Origin: a virus
Direction: 5' to 3' (one strand)
Virus record (IMG/VR): IMGVR_UViG_3300025168_000900
Coordinates: 1-20,203 of that record
DNA: 20,203 bases
Within the stretch, counting starts at the first letter, position 1, and each line of letters starts with the position of its first letter. Under the pieces are notes generated by a model, which saw only the letters and a list, made by a program, of their open reading frames with translations, ran no database searches and was not told the DNA's origin. Positions 7,136 to 15,926 of the stretch are shown here, in pieces. The translations under genes were made by a program, and so were the position numbers.

Positions 7136-8497
7136 TTACATAATGTTGTCTACTAGGATCTTTCTGTAGTACTCATTAGAGTCTGCAGCAAGGGCACCAG
7201 TAGCAGCAAGAGCAGCTGTACCTCGTGCAAAAGGATTCTCGATCACGCCGTAACGAGTCTTGAAGCCGATTTTAGGTTGGAAAGTATCTTCCCCAACCGC
7301 ACGAACCATTTGCAATGGAACATATGGGCAGTAGAATAGACCAGCATCAAATGCACTAGAGCCTTTATAACCGATAGTCATGTAGTTACCAGTTGTATAA
7401 GGATCAATGTATACTCGAATTCGTCCGTTAAGTACACCAGCAAAAGTGTTGCCTGTGTCATCTACTTGCAAATTGTTAGAGTTAAGAGCTGGAGTGTAAT
7501 CAAGTACACCAGCCATTTGTAGTGCGGAAGCAACATCTGAAGAGCAGATCAGCATGTTGCCTTTCCCTCTACGAGTACCCTTCGCAATACTGTTAGCTTC
7601 ACGTTCGATTTGGAACATCAAACCTTTAAACTTTTCAACCATCCAACGACCGTTAGAGTCGGTGTCTAGGTCAAATTTACCTGCTGTTGTTGTGTCATCT
7701 TGTGCACCAACTTTAGCAATAACATTGACTGTTCGAATCATTTCTCGGTTGATTTCAGCCAAGATTTCAGTCGAAAGAATGTTAGCTAATTCAGACTCTG
7801 CGTCCAATCCGTGGATTGCTTTCAAGTCCTGTGCCAATTCCATTGTGTATTCTGCTTTGAGAGCTCTGGACTTTGCAGTCACAGCAATCTTCTCAATGCT
7901 GAATGCCATTTCTGGGAACACGTTGGCAGCACCATCACCCAAGCGCTCTGCTTGAGCTGTGGACATACCAGCAGCATAGTTGTACAATTCAACGTTGGAA
8001 GCGGTACTGTTCAAGTAACCGTTACCTACGAATGTACCTAGGTTTTGTGTAGCACCACCTACGTTAGTGTTTGTGGAGGTATCTTTATCCATTGAGAAGC
8101 CAGTGTTGACTTCGTTATAGAAAGTTTCTCCGCCGGTCTGGTTAGTGTAACGTGATCTCATTGCAAAGATCAAACCAGTAGGACCAGTCATAGGCTGAAC
8201 ACCCATGATGTCATATGCTACCAAGTTTGGCATTGCACGACGAACCAAGCTGATTAGAACTGGGTCGTAAATATCAATGTTACCATCGCCAGCTGTTGAA
8301 GACGAAGCTCCCATAGCGTTTGTTGGAGCTGCTTCGAGCAACGATTGTGGATTGAAAGCTGCTGACTCACGTAGAGCAGTTTCAGTGTTTTCTAGCATTA
8401 CAGCTGTGACGTTCCGCTTATGAACATCCCCAATTTTGTCTAAGTCGGGGTGCTCAATAATAGGCTGCCATTTCTGCAATAATTCTTCGTTTAACAT
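7136..8497 (-). CDS. 23: gp23-like major capsid protein
   Basis: This is the HK97-fold major capsid subunit, 453 residues against 521 in T4. Landmarks are RRAMPNLVAYDIMGVQPMTGPTG near residues 86-108, AKSRALKAEYTMELAQDLKAIHG in the middle, and AGVLNGRIRVYIDPY plus PKIGFKTRYGVIENPF toward the C-terminus. The shortening falls mostly between about residues 120 and 190, where T4 carries its surface insertion domain. The N-terminal propeptide has a good prohead-protease site, LLE|A, at E55/A56, matching T4 cleavage after residue 65. The start has GGAG nine bases upstream of the ATG. No late box lies in the 22-base gap after gp22, so it is probably read from the gp22 promoter. Confidence 0.98.
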   Translation of the reverse strand: MLNEELLQKWQPIIEHPDLDKIGDVHKRNVTAVMLENTETALRESAAFNPQSLLEAAPTNAMGASSSTAGDGNIDIYDPVLISLVRRAMPNLVAYDIMGVQPMTGPTGLIFAMRSRYTNQTGGETFYNEVNTGFSMDKDTSTNTNVGGATQNLGTFVGNGYLNSTASNVELYNYAAGMSTAQAERLGDGAANVFPEMAFSIEKIAVTAKSRALKAEYTMELAQDLKAIHGLDAESELANILSTEILAEINREMIRTVNVIAKVGAQDDTTTAGKFDLDTDSNGRWMVEKFKGLMFQIEREANSIAKGTRRGKGNMLICSSDVASALQMAGVLDYTPALNSNNLQVDDTGNTFAGVLNGRIRVYIDPYTTGNYMTIGYKGSSAFDAGLFYCPYVPLQMVRAVGEDTFQPKIGFKTRYGVIENPFARGTAALAATGALAADSNEYYRKILVDNIM

Positions 8498-8519
8498 TTG
8501 TTTCTCCGTATGTTAAGAA

Positions 8520-9635
8520 TTATCTTGTAAGGGTTCTTGAAATAGCCTGAGCATAAGCAGCCATGTTCCCGTCAGAGATTCCCGTAGGCTTATCTTCGTT
8601 CTCAACTTCAACTAATTCTTCATTGATTTCAGTTTCTGTTGCGGCTGGTTTCTTGTTAAAGTATGTTTCAAGAATAGTGTCGAGCTTCGATGTGAAGTCC
8701 TCTTCACTATCATAGTCTAGGCCTTCAACTAGATCCTTAAACTCATCTTGTTGTTTAAGGGTCATGCCTCTACTCTTCTCATTGAAAAGGATAGCTGCGT
8801 GTTGATCTTTCATGACCTTCTTGAGGTCAATCTCTGTGTTGATTGCTTCGTCAATTTTCTTCTTCAGTTCTACAACTTCAGATTCCATATTGGAAACATG
8901 GTCAACCTTGTCTTCAGGAATCTCAATAAGAGATTCTTTGAATAGGTCTTTGACGCCACTCATAAAGTTTTCAGCCATCTCTACTTTAAGAGCTGACTCG
9001 ATGGCAATCTCATTTTCCTTCATCCAAGTCTCGGCAACGTACTCTAGGTACTCATCGAGTTTGGTTTCTAGGTCTTCTTCGTGTTGAGCAGTAGCTTCTG
9101 CCAACTTCTTATCATAAGCTTCTTTCAATGCTTCTTCTACTATTGTAGCTTTTGCATTCAAAGCTGCTTCAAAGATTGTGGATGCTTGATCGAAGAAATC
9201 CTCTGTGAGGCTTTCCTTATCTTTGAATAGCAATTCCAAATCTTCTTTGACTTTAATATTAGCCATTGTATGAAGTTTGACAGGAGATCCAGCATCTCCT
9301 TTTGTTGTAATGGATGCCTTGTTTCCTGAAGAATCCATCAAGCCTTTGTAAGCCTTAGAGGCTTGGCCTGGTGTCATCTTAGAGAACATGTCTACCACGT
9401 TTTGGATTACGCCAGTTTTACCTAACTTAGGCATTGGCATAGCGTTTGTCTTATCCGCTTTCCTACGAGAAGAACCAGTATCGATTGGGTCGGCCACACT
9501 AGAGTCCTCACCAGAAGCCTGGAATTCAACAAGTTGGTCTTGTTCTTCAACGTCGTCAGCGGCTTCAAGAATTTCATCATCGTCAGTTAAGGATTCTAAA
9601 TCCTCAATCTGCTCCTGAGCTTCTTCTCTTGCCAT
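8520..9635 (-). CDS. 22: gp22-like prohead scaffold (core) protein
   Basis: This is the internal scaffold around which the capsid assembles; it is later destroyed by the gp21 protease. The 371-residue protein (T4 about 269) is strongly acidic, with a low-complexity N-terminus (residues 1-70) and a long helical, coiled-coil-like middle from about 120 to 300. It ends AYAQAISRTLTR, resembling the conserved C-terminus of T4-type scaffolds that contacts the shell. It lies between protease and capsid genes exactly as in T4. TAGGAG precedes the ATG by six bases and a TATAAATA box lies at 9665-9672. Confidence 0.94.
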   Translation of the reverse strand: MAREEAQEQIEDLESLTDDDEILEAADDVEEQDQLVEFQASGEDSSVADPIDTGSSRRKADKTNAMPMPKLGKTGVIQNVVDMFSKMTPGQASKAYKGLMDSSGNKASITTKGDAGSPVKLHTMANIKVKEDLELLFKDKESLTEDFFDQASTIFEAALNAKATIVEEALKEAYDKKLAEATAQHEEDLETKLDEYLEYVAETWMKENEIAIESALKVEMAENFMSGVKDLFKESLIEIPEDKVDHVSNMESEVVELKKKIDEAINTEIDLKKVMKDQHAAILFNEKSRGMTLKQQDEFKDLVEGLDYDSEEDFTSKLDTILETYFNKKPAATETEINEELVEVENEDKPTGISDGNMAAYAQAISRTLTR

Positions 9636-9664
9636 TATTGACTCCTATAGTTTGTCATTAAACT

Positions 9665-9672
9665 TATTTATA
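9665..9672 (-). promoter_or_regulatory. T4-type late promoter box TATAAATA before gp22
   Basis: The minus strand reads TATAAATA in the 48-base gap between gp21 and gp22. Initiation would be expected near 9659, leaving a leader of about 24 bases that contains the TAGGAG ribosome site. It probably drives gp22 and gp23. Confidence 0.85.
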
Positions 9673-9683
9673 ATTTTAGTGTA

Positions 9684-10340
9684 TTATAGCGATTTTAGGT
9701 ATTTATCGAATAGTCTCAACGCTGATTCTTGAAGTTCCTTACTCGACTTCCGTCCTAGCTCTTTCGTTTCTTCCACAACTTTCATTGCGTTGAAATGTCC
9801 AGATGCAGCGTCATATACCCAATCGACCCCTTCCATCACTCCATTAACAAATGCTTGAGGTGCTGAGGGATCAGCCACAATATCTGCAGCCGTAGAAAGC
9901 ATGAAGTCATCTTGTACTACTTGACATCCTGCCTTCTCTCTTAGAGTACCCATACCACGGCTTGAAACTCCCAATTGAGCACCTTCATCAATTAAGTTTT
10001 TGACAATATTACCATACGGGGTATCTAAAATCTTTGCTTTACCAATATAGTTGTTACCTTCTTGGTGCAAATCTTTGATCATATGGGATGCTCTTTCCAA
10101 ATTTATGGTTGGTCCATTAGGATGGCCAAGCTCCCCAAATGCTCTATTCTTTTGAATATATTGTTCGTTGTAACGGTTGACTTCCTTCTGCATTGTAGAC
10201 ATAGGATACATTCTACCATTACGGTTCTTCATTTCTGCTTGGAGGAATACACCTTCAATAAAATGACTTTTTTGTTTTGTCTCTTCATCAATCTGGATTC
10301 TAACATCAACAGACTCAATCAGTTCTGTTACTAGCTTCAT
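9684..10340 (-). CDS. 21: gp21-like prohead maturation protease
   Basis: This serine protease processes scaffold and capsid proteins during head maturation. From the preferred start it is 218 residues (T4 212). The catalytic His is in GELGHPNG (H73) and the Ser in LGVSSRGMG (S126 or S127). D153 in TAADIVADPSA is a candidate third residue. The frame is open further upstream to 10376, but the ATG at 10340 is preferred. It overlaps the upstream stop as ATGA, has GGAGGGAG about seven bases upstream, and gives the family-like N-terminus MKLVTELIESVDVR. The site lies inside the end of the preceding gene, so coupling is likely. Confidence 0.95.
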   Translation of the reverse strand: MKLVTELIESVDVRIQIDEETKQKSHFIEGVFLQAEMKNRNGRMYPMSTMQKEVNRYNEQYIQKNRAFGELGHPNGPTINLERASHMIKDLHQEGNNYIGKAKILDTPYGNIVKNLIDEGAQLGVSSRGMGTLREKAGCQVVQDDFMLSTAADIVADPSAPQAFVNGVMEGVDWVYDAASGHFNAMKVVEETKELGRKSSKELQESALRLFDKYLKSL

Positions 10341-10603
10341 TCTGAGCTCCCTCCAGCAATTGGAGTAATGAAACATGTTGCGACATCAGTGTGCAATGAA
10401 ACATACAATCCAGTTGCACCAAGATCAAGATTGATTGACTCGCCACCATCTAGGTTGATCGTCTTAACAACATTACTATTTGTTGTTCCAATTTCCACGT
10501 TAGCAACTGATGTAGCATGCGTGTTAACAATCCTAACATAGCGATAAGATTGTTGATCGTGATCACCATCTAGTACAGCTGTATTAGCAATTACCTTTAT
10601 CAC
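10337..10603 (-). CDS. small beta-rich protein of unknown function in the head-gene cluster
   Basis: This is an 88-residue protein I cannot name. The preferred start is GTG at 10603, which overlaps the stop of the previous gene as GTGA and has TAAGGAG six bases upstream. A TTG at 10621 opens the same frame but has no comparable site. The sequence alternates short hydrophobic strands and polar turns (YVRIVNTHATSVANVEIG, INLDGGESINLDL, ATCFITPIAG), suggesting a small beta sandwich. There is no signal peptide or membrane segment. Its place between core and protease genes suggests a head-associated or decoration-like protein, which is inference only. Confidence 0.8.
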   Translation of the reverse strand: MIKVIANTAVLDGDHDQQSYRYVRIVNTHATSVANVEIGTTNSNVVKTINLDGGESINLDLGATGLYVSLHTDVATCFITPIAGGSSE

Positions 10604-11196
10604 GCTACACTCCTTACCCAATTAAGCAATGCAGAATTGGTTTCTCTATTCGTTACGAATAGATTCTCAAATTGTTCTTGATGATCGTCTGATAAACTAT
10701 CAAATACTTCTTCTAGTTTAGCCATTTCATCTGCTTCAATTTTAACTTCTGCCCCATCATCCAGCAACCACATACCATCCTGTTCAGGATCAAAGTCTTC
10801 TTGAGACATCTTATTGGCTGTTGCATACATGACTGACTCTGCATCTTTACCATATCGGCTAACAAAGTCTGACTTATTCTTTTTCATAGACATTACAATG
10901 TCTTCTGCTCTTTTATTGGCAGCAGCTTCATACATATCATCGCCTTGCTCATTTTCTTTATCAGCAATGCGTTTTTTCTTTGTACGTTTTGCGCCAGAGA
11001 ATAGCTCGTCCTTATCACCAGCATTCTTTTCAGGCACAGGGTAATCAGTCTTAGCAATGACGTGCTTGTCTTTAAAGTCACGCTCGCCAGGAACACCAGG
11101 GTTCTTATAACTAACATTCATTCCTTTATCCTGTCCAGGAGTAGGAATAATATCAGTCTTGATTGGTCGTTCCAGCAGTTGGCTCAATCTCTTCAT
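10600..11196 (-). CDS. putative prohead core-associated protein in the gp68 position
   Basis: This is a 198-residue charged, hydrophilic protein between the gp67-like gene and gp21, the slot held in T4 by gp68 (141 residues). A basic stretch (TKKKRIADKENEQ, about residues 72-84) is followed by RAEDIVMSMKKNKSDF and YGKDAESVMYATANKMS (about 96-130). I associate this motif with phage head and scaffold-region proteins, from memory. The C-terminal part is acidic and helical (KLEEVFDSLSDDHQEQFENL). The ATG at 11196 lies 44 bases inside the upstream gene. An alternative ATG at 11121, with AGGA seven bases upstream, would remove 25 residues and the overlap. Homology to gp68 is not established by sequence. 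Confidence 0.78.
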   Translation of the reverse strand: MKRLSQLLERPIKTDIIPTPGQDKGMNVSYKNPGVPGERDFKDKHVIAKTDYPVPEKNAGDKDELFSGAKRTKKKRIADKENEQGDDMYEAAANKRAEDIVMSMKKNKSDFVSRYGKDAESVMYATANKMSQEDFDPEQDGMWLLDDGAEVKIEADEMAKLEEVFDSLSDDHQEQFENLFVTNRETNSALLNWVRSVA

Positions 11197-11464
11197 CTGC
11201 CTGTTCGTCCTCTTCTTGTTCGTTATCGGCTTCTACTTCACCTTCTTGTTCTTCTGGTCCAAGCTCCATTGCAGGAGTACTTGATGGATCTAATCCAGCC
11301 AGTTTGTCCGCTACAACTTGTCGTATCTGGTCAACTTTATCATTAACCCTATCGACCATTGCTCCAGAGAAGTAATCTGCAAAAGCAGTTGGTTCTCCAT
11401 TGTTTGCGGCCTTAATCATATCATTCAAAGTTTGTCCTGGTGTTTCCACCTCAGGTTCAGCCAT
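11153..11464 (-). CDS. 67: gp67-like acidic prohead core protein
   Basis: This 103-residue protein has an amphipathic N-terminal helix region (LNDMIKAANNGEPTAFADYF and RVNDKVDQIRQVVADKLAG). It ends in a tail made mostly of Glu, Asp, Gln and Ala (about residues 65-95). T4 gp67 (80 residues) has the same two-part design, a helical N-terminus then a very acidic C-terminus, and sits directly after gp20. It probably forms part of the internal core with gp22. GGAG precedes the ATG by nine bases and a perfect late promoter box lies at 11481-11488. Confidence 0.82.
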   Translation of the reverse strand: MAEPEVETPGQTLNDMIKAANNGEPTAFADYFSGAMVDRVNDKVDQIRQVVADKLAGLDPSSTPAMELGPEEQEGEVEADNEQEEDEQADEEIEPTAGTTNQD

Positions 11465-11480
11465 TTATTTCATCTCCAAT

Positions 11481-11488
11481 TATTTATA
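11481..11488 (-). promoter_or_regulatory. T4-type late promoter box TATAAATA before gp67
   Basis: The minus strand reads TATAAATA, just past the gp20 stop at 11490. A second overlapping ATAAATA begins five bases upstream. Initiation near 11475 leaves a short leader holding GGAG before the gp67 ATG at 11464. It probably serves gp67 through gp21. Confidence 0.85.
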
Positions 11489-11489
11489 T

Positions 11490-13058
11490 TTATCCGTCAC
11501 TAGGGGGGCCGTTTTGGCCGTCAACATTGTTCGTTCCCATGTCAGGATCCGCTAATGCTGCATCCATTTCTGTGTTTGCGTCATTCTCGGCTTTCATTTG
11601 ATCTTCTAATGTAGCAATTTCATCATCAGACATTCTAAGTACATTACGTTTTACCCACTCTTGTGAGAAGTATTTGCCAACATATGGGTCGATACTATTC
11701 AATGTATTGACTCTTTCTGTAACAATTTCATTCTCTTTGAGTTCAGTAAAGTAGTTGTCTTGCTTAAAGTCATACTTGATATTACGTCTAACATCTTGAT
11801 ACTCTTCTGGTGTCATATGACCTTTAAGTACCAATTGCTTTTCCAATGCGCCATCAAATAACATTGCAAAACGCATGCGCAATCTTTGTATAAACTTCTG
11901 AAACTTAACTTCGTCGCGATTGATTTCAGTTGCACGACCCAACGACATTCCTGTATCAGGCTCTAAGCGACTGACAGGAACGTTGAGAGACTTGTACATC
12001 TTCTTCTGGAAGTATATTACATCATCCATCTCGCCAAGATTTTGACCGCCCGGTAGTGTGGTAATCTCTGTACCTCGACCACCTTCTCGTCGTGGAAGCC
12101 AATAGTCTTCAAGCATTGTCATAAACTTACGATCGTCTCTGATCTCGCCAGTGGCTGCATCGTAGATCAATCTGTTCTTATGCTTGACCATCATGTCTCG
12201 TAGGTATTGTTCTGCTTTCATCTTGGGTAGATTACCAACATCAATATAGAATATACGTCTTTCAGGAGCTCTAGCTATTCGATAGATCACCGTTGCATCT
12301 TCTAATATACGAAGTTGGTTGAGAGGCTTGATAGCCTTATGTAGATGAGATAAAACTAGTCTGTTATCTTCACTCATTACACCAGAAGTGCAATGAAGAA
12401 CTGCATCCTTTGCAATCTTTACACCCTGGTCTTGACCAGCAGATGATGGAGTGCCTCCAGGATACCCAACAAAACCTTTGTTGTTATACAAAAAGAACTC
12501 ACTCCTTGTACGTTCTACTGTAACTTGAGTACCAGGTATACGTTCTTTTTTGTTTTCTCTAATCTTTTTGATCTTACGAGGATCAATATATCTGAGTTCT
12601 TGAATACCATCAGCTACATTCTCTGGATCAATGATAACATGATAGAACATACGTCCATCAATATACCAATGTCTAGCTACTTCATAGCCTTTTTCATTAA
12701 ACTCTAATAGGTCAAGAATGTATTCAAATTCTTCTTGAATAATTTTCTTAGTACCTGCACCCAGACCTTTAACGTGGTCAAGGTTTATTTCTACTAGTCT
12801 TTGGTGTTCATCGTATACTATAAACTCATGAATGATATCATCAATAGCCATGTCGCACTCAGGCTGCATAGACATTCGACGATATCTTGTTATCATTTCT
12901 GCTTCGGTACGTGTTGCTCCTTCGAGATCCACGTATGTGCCATACATGCCTCCTGTAGAGACCTGATGCGCACCGTCATCCAAAGCAAGAGGAGCGAACG
13001 ATGCAGTTGCCTGATCGTCCGCCCTTCTCTTTATTTCAAAACCAAAAAGGGTAGCCAT
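11490..13058 (-). CDS. 20: gp20-like portal protein
   Basis: This is the dodecameric portal at the head vertex through which DNA is packaged and ejected, and which docks the terminase. The length of 522 residues matches T4's 524. Family landmarks are MITRYRRMSMQPECDMAIDDI near residues 56-76, IKPLNQLRILEDATVIYRIARAPERRIFYIDVGNLP near 242-277, and MSLGRATEINRDEVKFQKFIQRLR near 362-388. The N-terminus (MATLFGFEIKRR) and the low-complexity C-terminus (NNVDGQNGPPSDG) are also typical. Only a weak GAAAGTGA ribosome site is visible, and no convincing promoter box lies in the 30-base gap after gp19. Confidence 0.97.
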   Translation of the reverse strand: MATLFGFEIKRRADDQATASFAPLALDDGAHQVSTGGMYGTYVDLEGATRTEAEMITRYRRMSMQPECDMAIDDIIHEFIVYDEHQRLVEINLDHVKGLGAGTKKIIQEEFEYILDLLEFNEKGYEVARHWYIDGRMFYHVIIDPENVADGIQELRYIDPRKIKKIRENKKERIPGTQVTVERTRSEFFLYNNKGFVGYPGGTPSSAGQDQGVKIAKDAVLHCTSGVMSEDNRLVLSHLHKAIKPLNQLRILEDATVIYRIARAPERRIFYIDVGNLPKMKAEQYLRDMMVKHKNRLIYDAATGEIRDDRKFMTMLEDYWLPRREGGRGTEITTLPGGQNLGEMDDVIYFQKKMYKSLNVPVSRLEPDTGMSLGRATEINRDEVKFQKFIQRLRMRFAMLFDGALEKQLVLKGHMTPEEYQDVRRNIKYDFKQDNYFTELKENEIVTERVNTLNSIDPYVGKYFSQEWVKRNVLRMSDDEIATLEDQMKAENDANTEMDAALADPDMGTNNVDGQNGPPSDG

Positions 13059-13088
13059 GTAATTATATCACTTTCACATTATGTAAAT

Positions 13089-13640
13089 CTAATTGCCGCC
13101 AGCGTTACCCGTTGTTCCCCCATCAACTTCCCACCAGTCATACTGGAAGGTCACACTAAATTCTTCGATGGCGTCTGTAGTGTTCCAATCGAGGTCAATT
13201 GAACTGACTTCTATTGGCCACATACCATTAAAGGTGTACTGGCGCAACGGTGTTCCAACTTTTGCATATTGGATAACCTGGGCATTTTCTTTGTATAGAG
13301 CTGGAGCCGAGGTCCCAAAACCTCTTACGTTACCAAGATGAGAGTTGATGTTTTGCATCCACTCCTCCATTGCGTTTCTAATGAGGAAATCCTCATCATT
13401 AACTACCGTAATAGTCCACTCTGCGAATGTTCTGTCACCAGCAATCTTGATTTTCCTACCGAAGTATCCCACCTCGATGGTCCCGATTGTTGATGCAGGA
13501 ATTTGTGCTGCTCTAGCCATAAATGGCAGCTTCGCATCCCCAGCCGGATTGACTGGGTTGTTCATGATAACCTGAAACAGAGCAGGCCGTGCACCACCTA
13601 GTGCTAGCTGTGATCTGATTTCGTTAATATTAAAGGCCAT
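13089..13640 (-). CDS. 19: gp19-like tail tube protein
   Basis: This is the subunit of the rigid inner tail tube. The 183 residues (T4 163) carry the family landmarks: RPALFQVIM near residue 18, IPASTIGTIEVGYFGRKIKIAGDRTFAEW around 47-75, and a C-terminal WPIEVSSIDLDWN and VTFQYDWWEV. The start has GGAGAG about four bases before the ATG. The preceding 31-base gap has GCTAAATA, which matches only six of eight late-box positions, so gp19 is more likely read from the gp18 promoter. A distant paralogue sits at 6272-6856. Confidence 0.97.
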   Translation of the reverse strand: MAFNINEIRSQLALGGARPALFQVIMNNPVNPAGDAKLPFMARAAQIPASTIGTIEVGYFGRKIKIAGDRTFAEWTITVVNDEDFLIRNAMEEWMQNINSHLGNVRGFGTSAPALYKENAQVIQYAKVGTPLRQYTFNGMWPIEVSSIDLDWNTTDAIEEFSVTFQYDWWEVDGGTTGNAGGN

Positions 13641-13671
13641 TGAACTCTCCTATTCCTTGTATCTATTTAGC

Positions 13672-15876
13672 TTAGAATTGTCCGACGACTTCTGAGAACT
13701 CAACGTTGGTTCTGACCGCAACAAAGTTCAACTGAATGAAGTTAATTGATCGAGCTGGCTTGATGTATATGTCACCAACAAACTCGTTCCTATCAATTAC
13801 TTCGCCAGTATTATTTGTTTCGTCACAAACAACCTTAAAGTCAAAAATACCACGTCGACCTTGAACATCCCTAAGGAAAGGCTCGACTAGATTTCTGAAC
13901 TGAGCTCTAGTAAATTCGTCGTTGAATTCAAACAAAGTGAATTTAGCTGCAGTAGCTATTGCTTTTTCAAGAACAATGAACAGTCTTCGGACATTGATTC
14001 TATCAAATGCACTAGGCTTAGCTAACAATGTCTTGTCGCCAAACAGTATTGTACCTTGACCTGGGAATGTAGTAATTGGATTAATACCATTCTTGTAAAG
14101 TACGTCTCTATCAGCCTTATCAGGATTGTAAGAGTTCTTGATTACGTTCTTGAGAATACCTCTATTGAATCCAGCTGGTGAATACCAAGGATCTCTAGTA
14201 GTATCTGTTCGAACCATTAGACCTCCGACATCACCGTTGTATGGAACATAGCGGTAAACGTCATTGTATCTATCGTATTGGTACTTAAATCCACCATCCA
14301 TGATACCATATGAGGATGATGTCAAAGCATTTCTAAAGTCAACAGTATTAGCAGACTCGTTACCAAAGTTATTAATAACATCAGATTTAGGAGGAGATAT
14401 TGTGACGACACAATCTTTCCTTGACTCTGCAATGTTGTCAATTAGATAGTTGCCCCACTGATGATCATGAGTACCGCCTCTTGCTTTACCTTGCAAGACA
14501 ATTGATACGTCAATGTCTTCAGCATTTTTAAATACATCAACAGCTTTTGACAATTGGCCAATAGCTATGTTTGCTTCTCCACTGTCTGAATCACCAGTGA
14601 TTTGAAAAGCGGATACGTTTGATGTACCACCATCACGACCAATTGTAAATGATCTTGTGAATGGAGTTGTATTTGTAACTGCAGAGTTGGACATGTTAAC
14701 AGCAGTGTTGGAATAAGTTGCTGTACTGTTTTGTGTTTCACCAGCAGCTCTTACTTTCAAACCACCATTAAGTACCCATTGTGATTGATTATCAATCACA
14801 TTATAATAGTAAATTGATTCACCAGACTCATCTTTTGCATCTGATGCACGAGATAGTCCAGCATATTTCTCTAGTATTTGTCCTTTAACTCCAGTAATAT
14901 CACCATCTTCGTCTACAACCACAATGTGTAGTTCATCAGATGCATCTGAGTTATTGGCAACGTTGTTTGTAAACAATGTTGTACCAGGAGCCCTATCAAA
15001 ATTACCATTGTATTGCCACTTACGAGTAACACCAGTGGAAGTCAGGTCTAATGAAAATGCAGTAGCCTGTGTATACTTAGACTGTAGTGTTAGAGTAGCT
15101 TCTGCTGAGAAGATTGTGTCATTGTTGTTAGGTGCTAAAGCACCAGAAGTAGCTGTGGATCCAATAGTTTTTACTTCTAACTCTTGAACTCCAATAGAAG
15201 AGTTGCCCAAACGAATGACATCTCCAACTGCAAAGCTGGAAGCAACATTTGATACTGTGTTTTGTGCAAGCAGATATTCAGCAACTGTTACGTTAGATGT
15301 TTGCGTGAAACCTGTTTTTAGATCTGCAGCAGTAATTATAACGCTAGTATTACCAACTGCAACATTCAATGCTACGTTAGCTATACCTGCTATGTTATTT
15401 GAAACTGATGATTCAAATGCGCCTGAGCTATCACAAACAGATATCTTCAAAGAGTTTCCAAGAGAACCTGGATACTTTGCTATGAAAGATGCTAAGTTTG
15501 GAATGGTGAGTTCATTGTCGTAATGTTCTCTGTTCTTTGCTTGAACGGCCATTTGAGAGTTAGCTGAGTTAACTGCAGTTGCACCATTTTGCAACACAGT
15601 TGCGTTGAGTGCTGTAGTTGCTACAGCTCGACTGACGTATAATGAATTCCCATACGCGAGGAAGTTGGCAGCAGTGAAAAATGATTCAAAAGACGTACCG
15701 TCTGGTTTATGAAACCTGGATACCAACTCTTCTTCAGATGAAATAAGAGTTGCAACTTCTGCAGGACCCCACTTTAGGGAACCAGCAAATGCTCCTTCTG
15801 TTGTTGAAACAGCAGGCACAATAGTTGTTAAGTCAATTTCTGAAACATTTACACCAGGACTTACTTGGAATGCCAT
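13672..15876 (-). CDS. 18: gp18-like tail sheath protein
   Basis: This is the contractile tail sheath subunit, 734 residues against 659 in T4. The N-terminus is typical (VSPGVNVSEIDLTTIVPAVSTTEGAFAGSLKWGP). The conserved C-terminal domain includes GINPITTFPGQGTILFGDKTL near residues 594-614, RINVRRLFIVLEKAI near 626-640, and the end YIKPARSINFIQLNFVAVR. The middle, about residues 100-450, is rich in Asn, Thr, Ser and Val and is the variable surface part, which accounts for the extra length. AAGGAG lies about nine bases before the ATG, and a perfect late promoter box is at 15927-15934. Confidence 0.97.
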   Translation of the reverse strand: MAFQVSPGVNVSEIDLTTIVPAVSTTEGAFAGSLKWGPAEVATLISSEEELVSRFHKPDGTSFESFFTAANFLAYGNSLYVSRAVATTALNATVLQNGATAVNSANSQMAVQAKNREHYDNELTIPNLASFIAKYPGSLGNSLKISVCDSSGAFESSVSNNIAGIANVALNVAVGNTSVIITAADLKTGFTQTSNVTVAEYLLAQNTVSNVASSFAVGDVIRLGNSSIGVQELEVKTIGSTATSGALAPNNNDTIFSAEATLTLQSKYTQATAFSLDLTSTGVTRKWQYNGNFDRAPGTTLFTNNVANNSDASDELHIVVVDEDGDITGVKGQILEKYAGLSRASDAKDESGESIYYYNVIDNQSQWVLNGGLKVRAAGETQNSTATYSNTAVNMSNSAVTNTTPFTRSFTIGRDGGTSNVSAFQITGDSDSGEANIAIGQLSKAVDVFKNAEDIDVSIVLQGKARGGTHDHQWGNYLIDNIAESRKDCVVTISPPKSDVINNFGNESANTVDFRNALTSSSYGIMDGGFKYQYDRYNDVYRYVPYNGDVGGLMVRTDTTRDPWYSPAGFNRGILKNVIKNSYNPDKADRDVLYKNGINPITTFPGQGTILFGDKTLLAKPSAFDRINVRRLFIVLEKAIATAAKFTLFEFNDEFTRAQFRNLVEPFLRDVQGRRGIFDFKVVCDETNNTGEVIDRNEFVGDIYIKPARSINFIQLNFVAVRTNVEFSEVVGQF

Positions 15877-15926
15877 GGCTTAATTCTCCTTCATTAAGGT
15901 TTTGAAATGCTTGATTTGCATGTCAT

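Noticed and set aside
7554-7955. 133-residue plus-strand open frame opposite gp23
   Set aside because: It is antisense to a highly conserved capsid gene, with no ribosome site and no family resemblance.
13059-13066. TATAATTA just before gp20, one mismatch from the late box
   Set aside because: It nearly abuts the gp20 ATG, so initiation would fall inside the coding sequence. More likely an AT-rich spacer.
12801-13202. 133-residue plus-strand open frame across the gp19-gp20 gap
   Set aside because: It is antisense to both structural genes, with His/Cys/Ser-rich shadow composition and no start signals.
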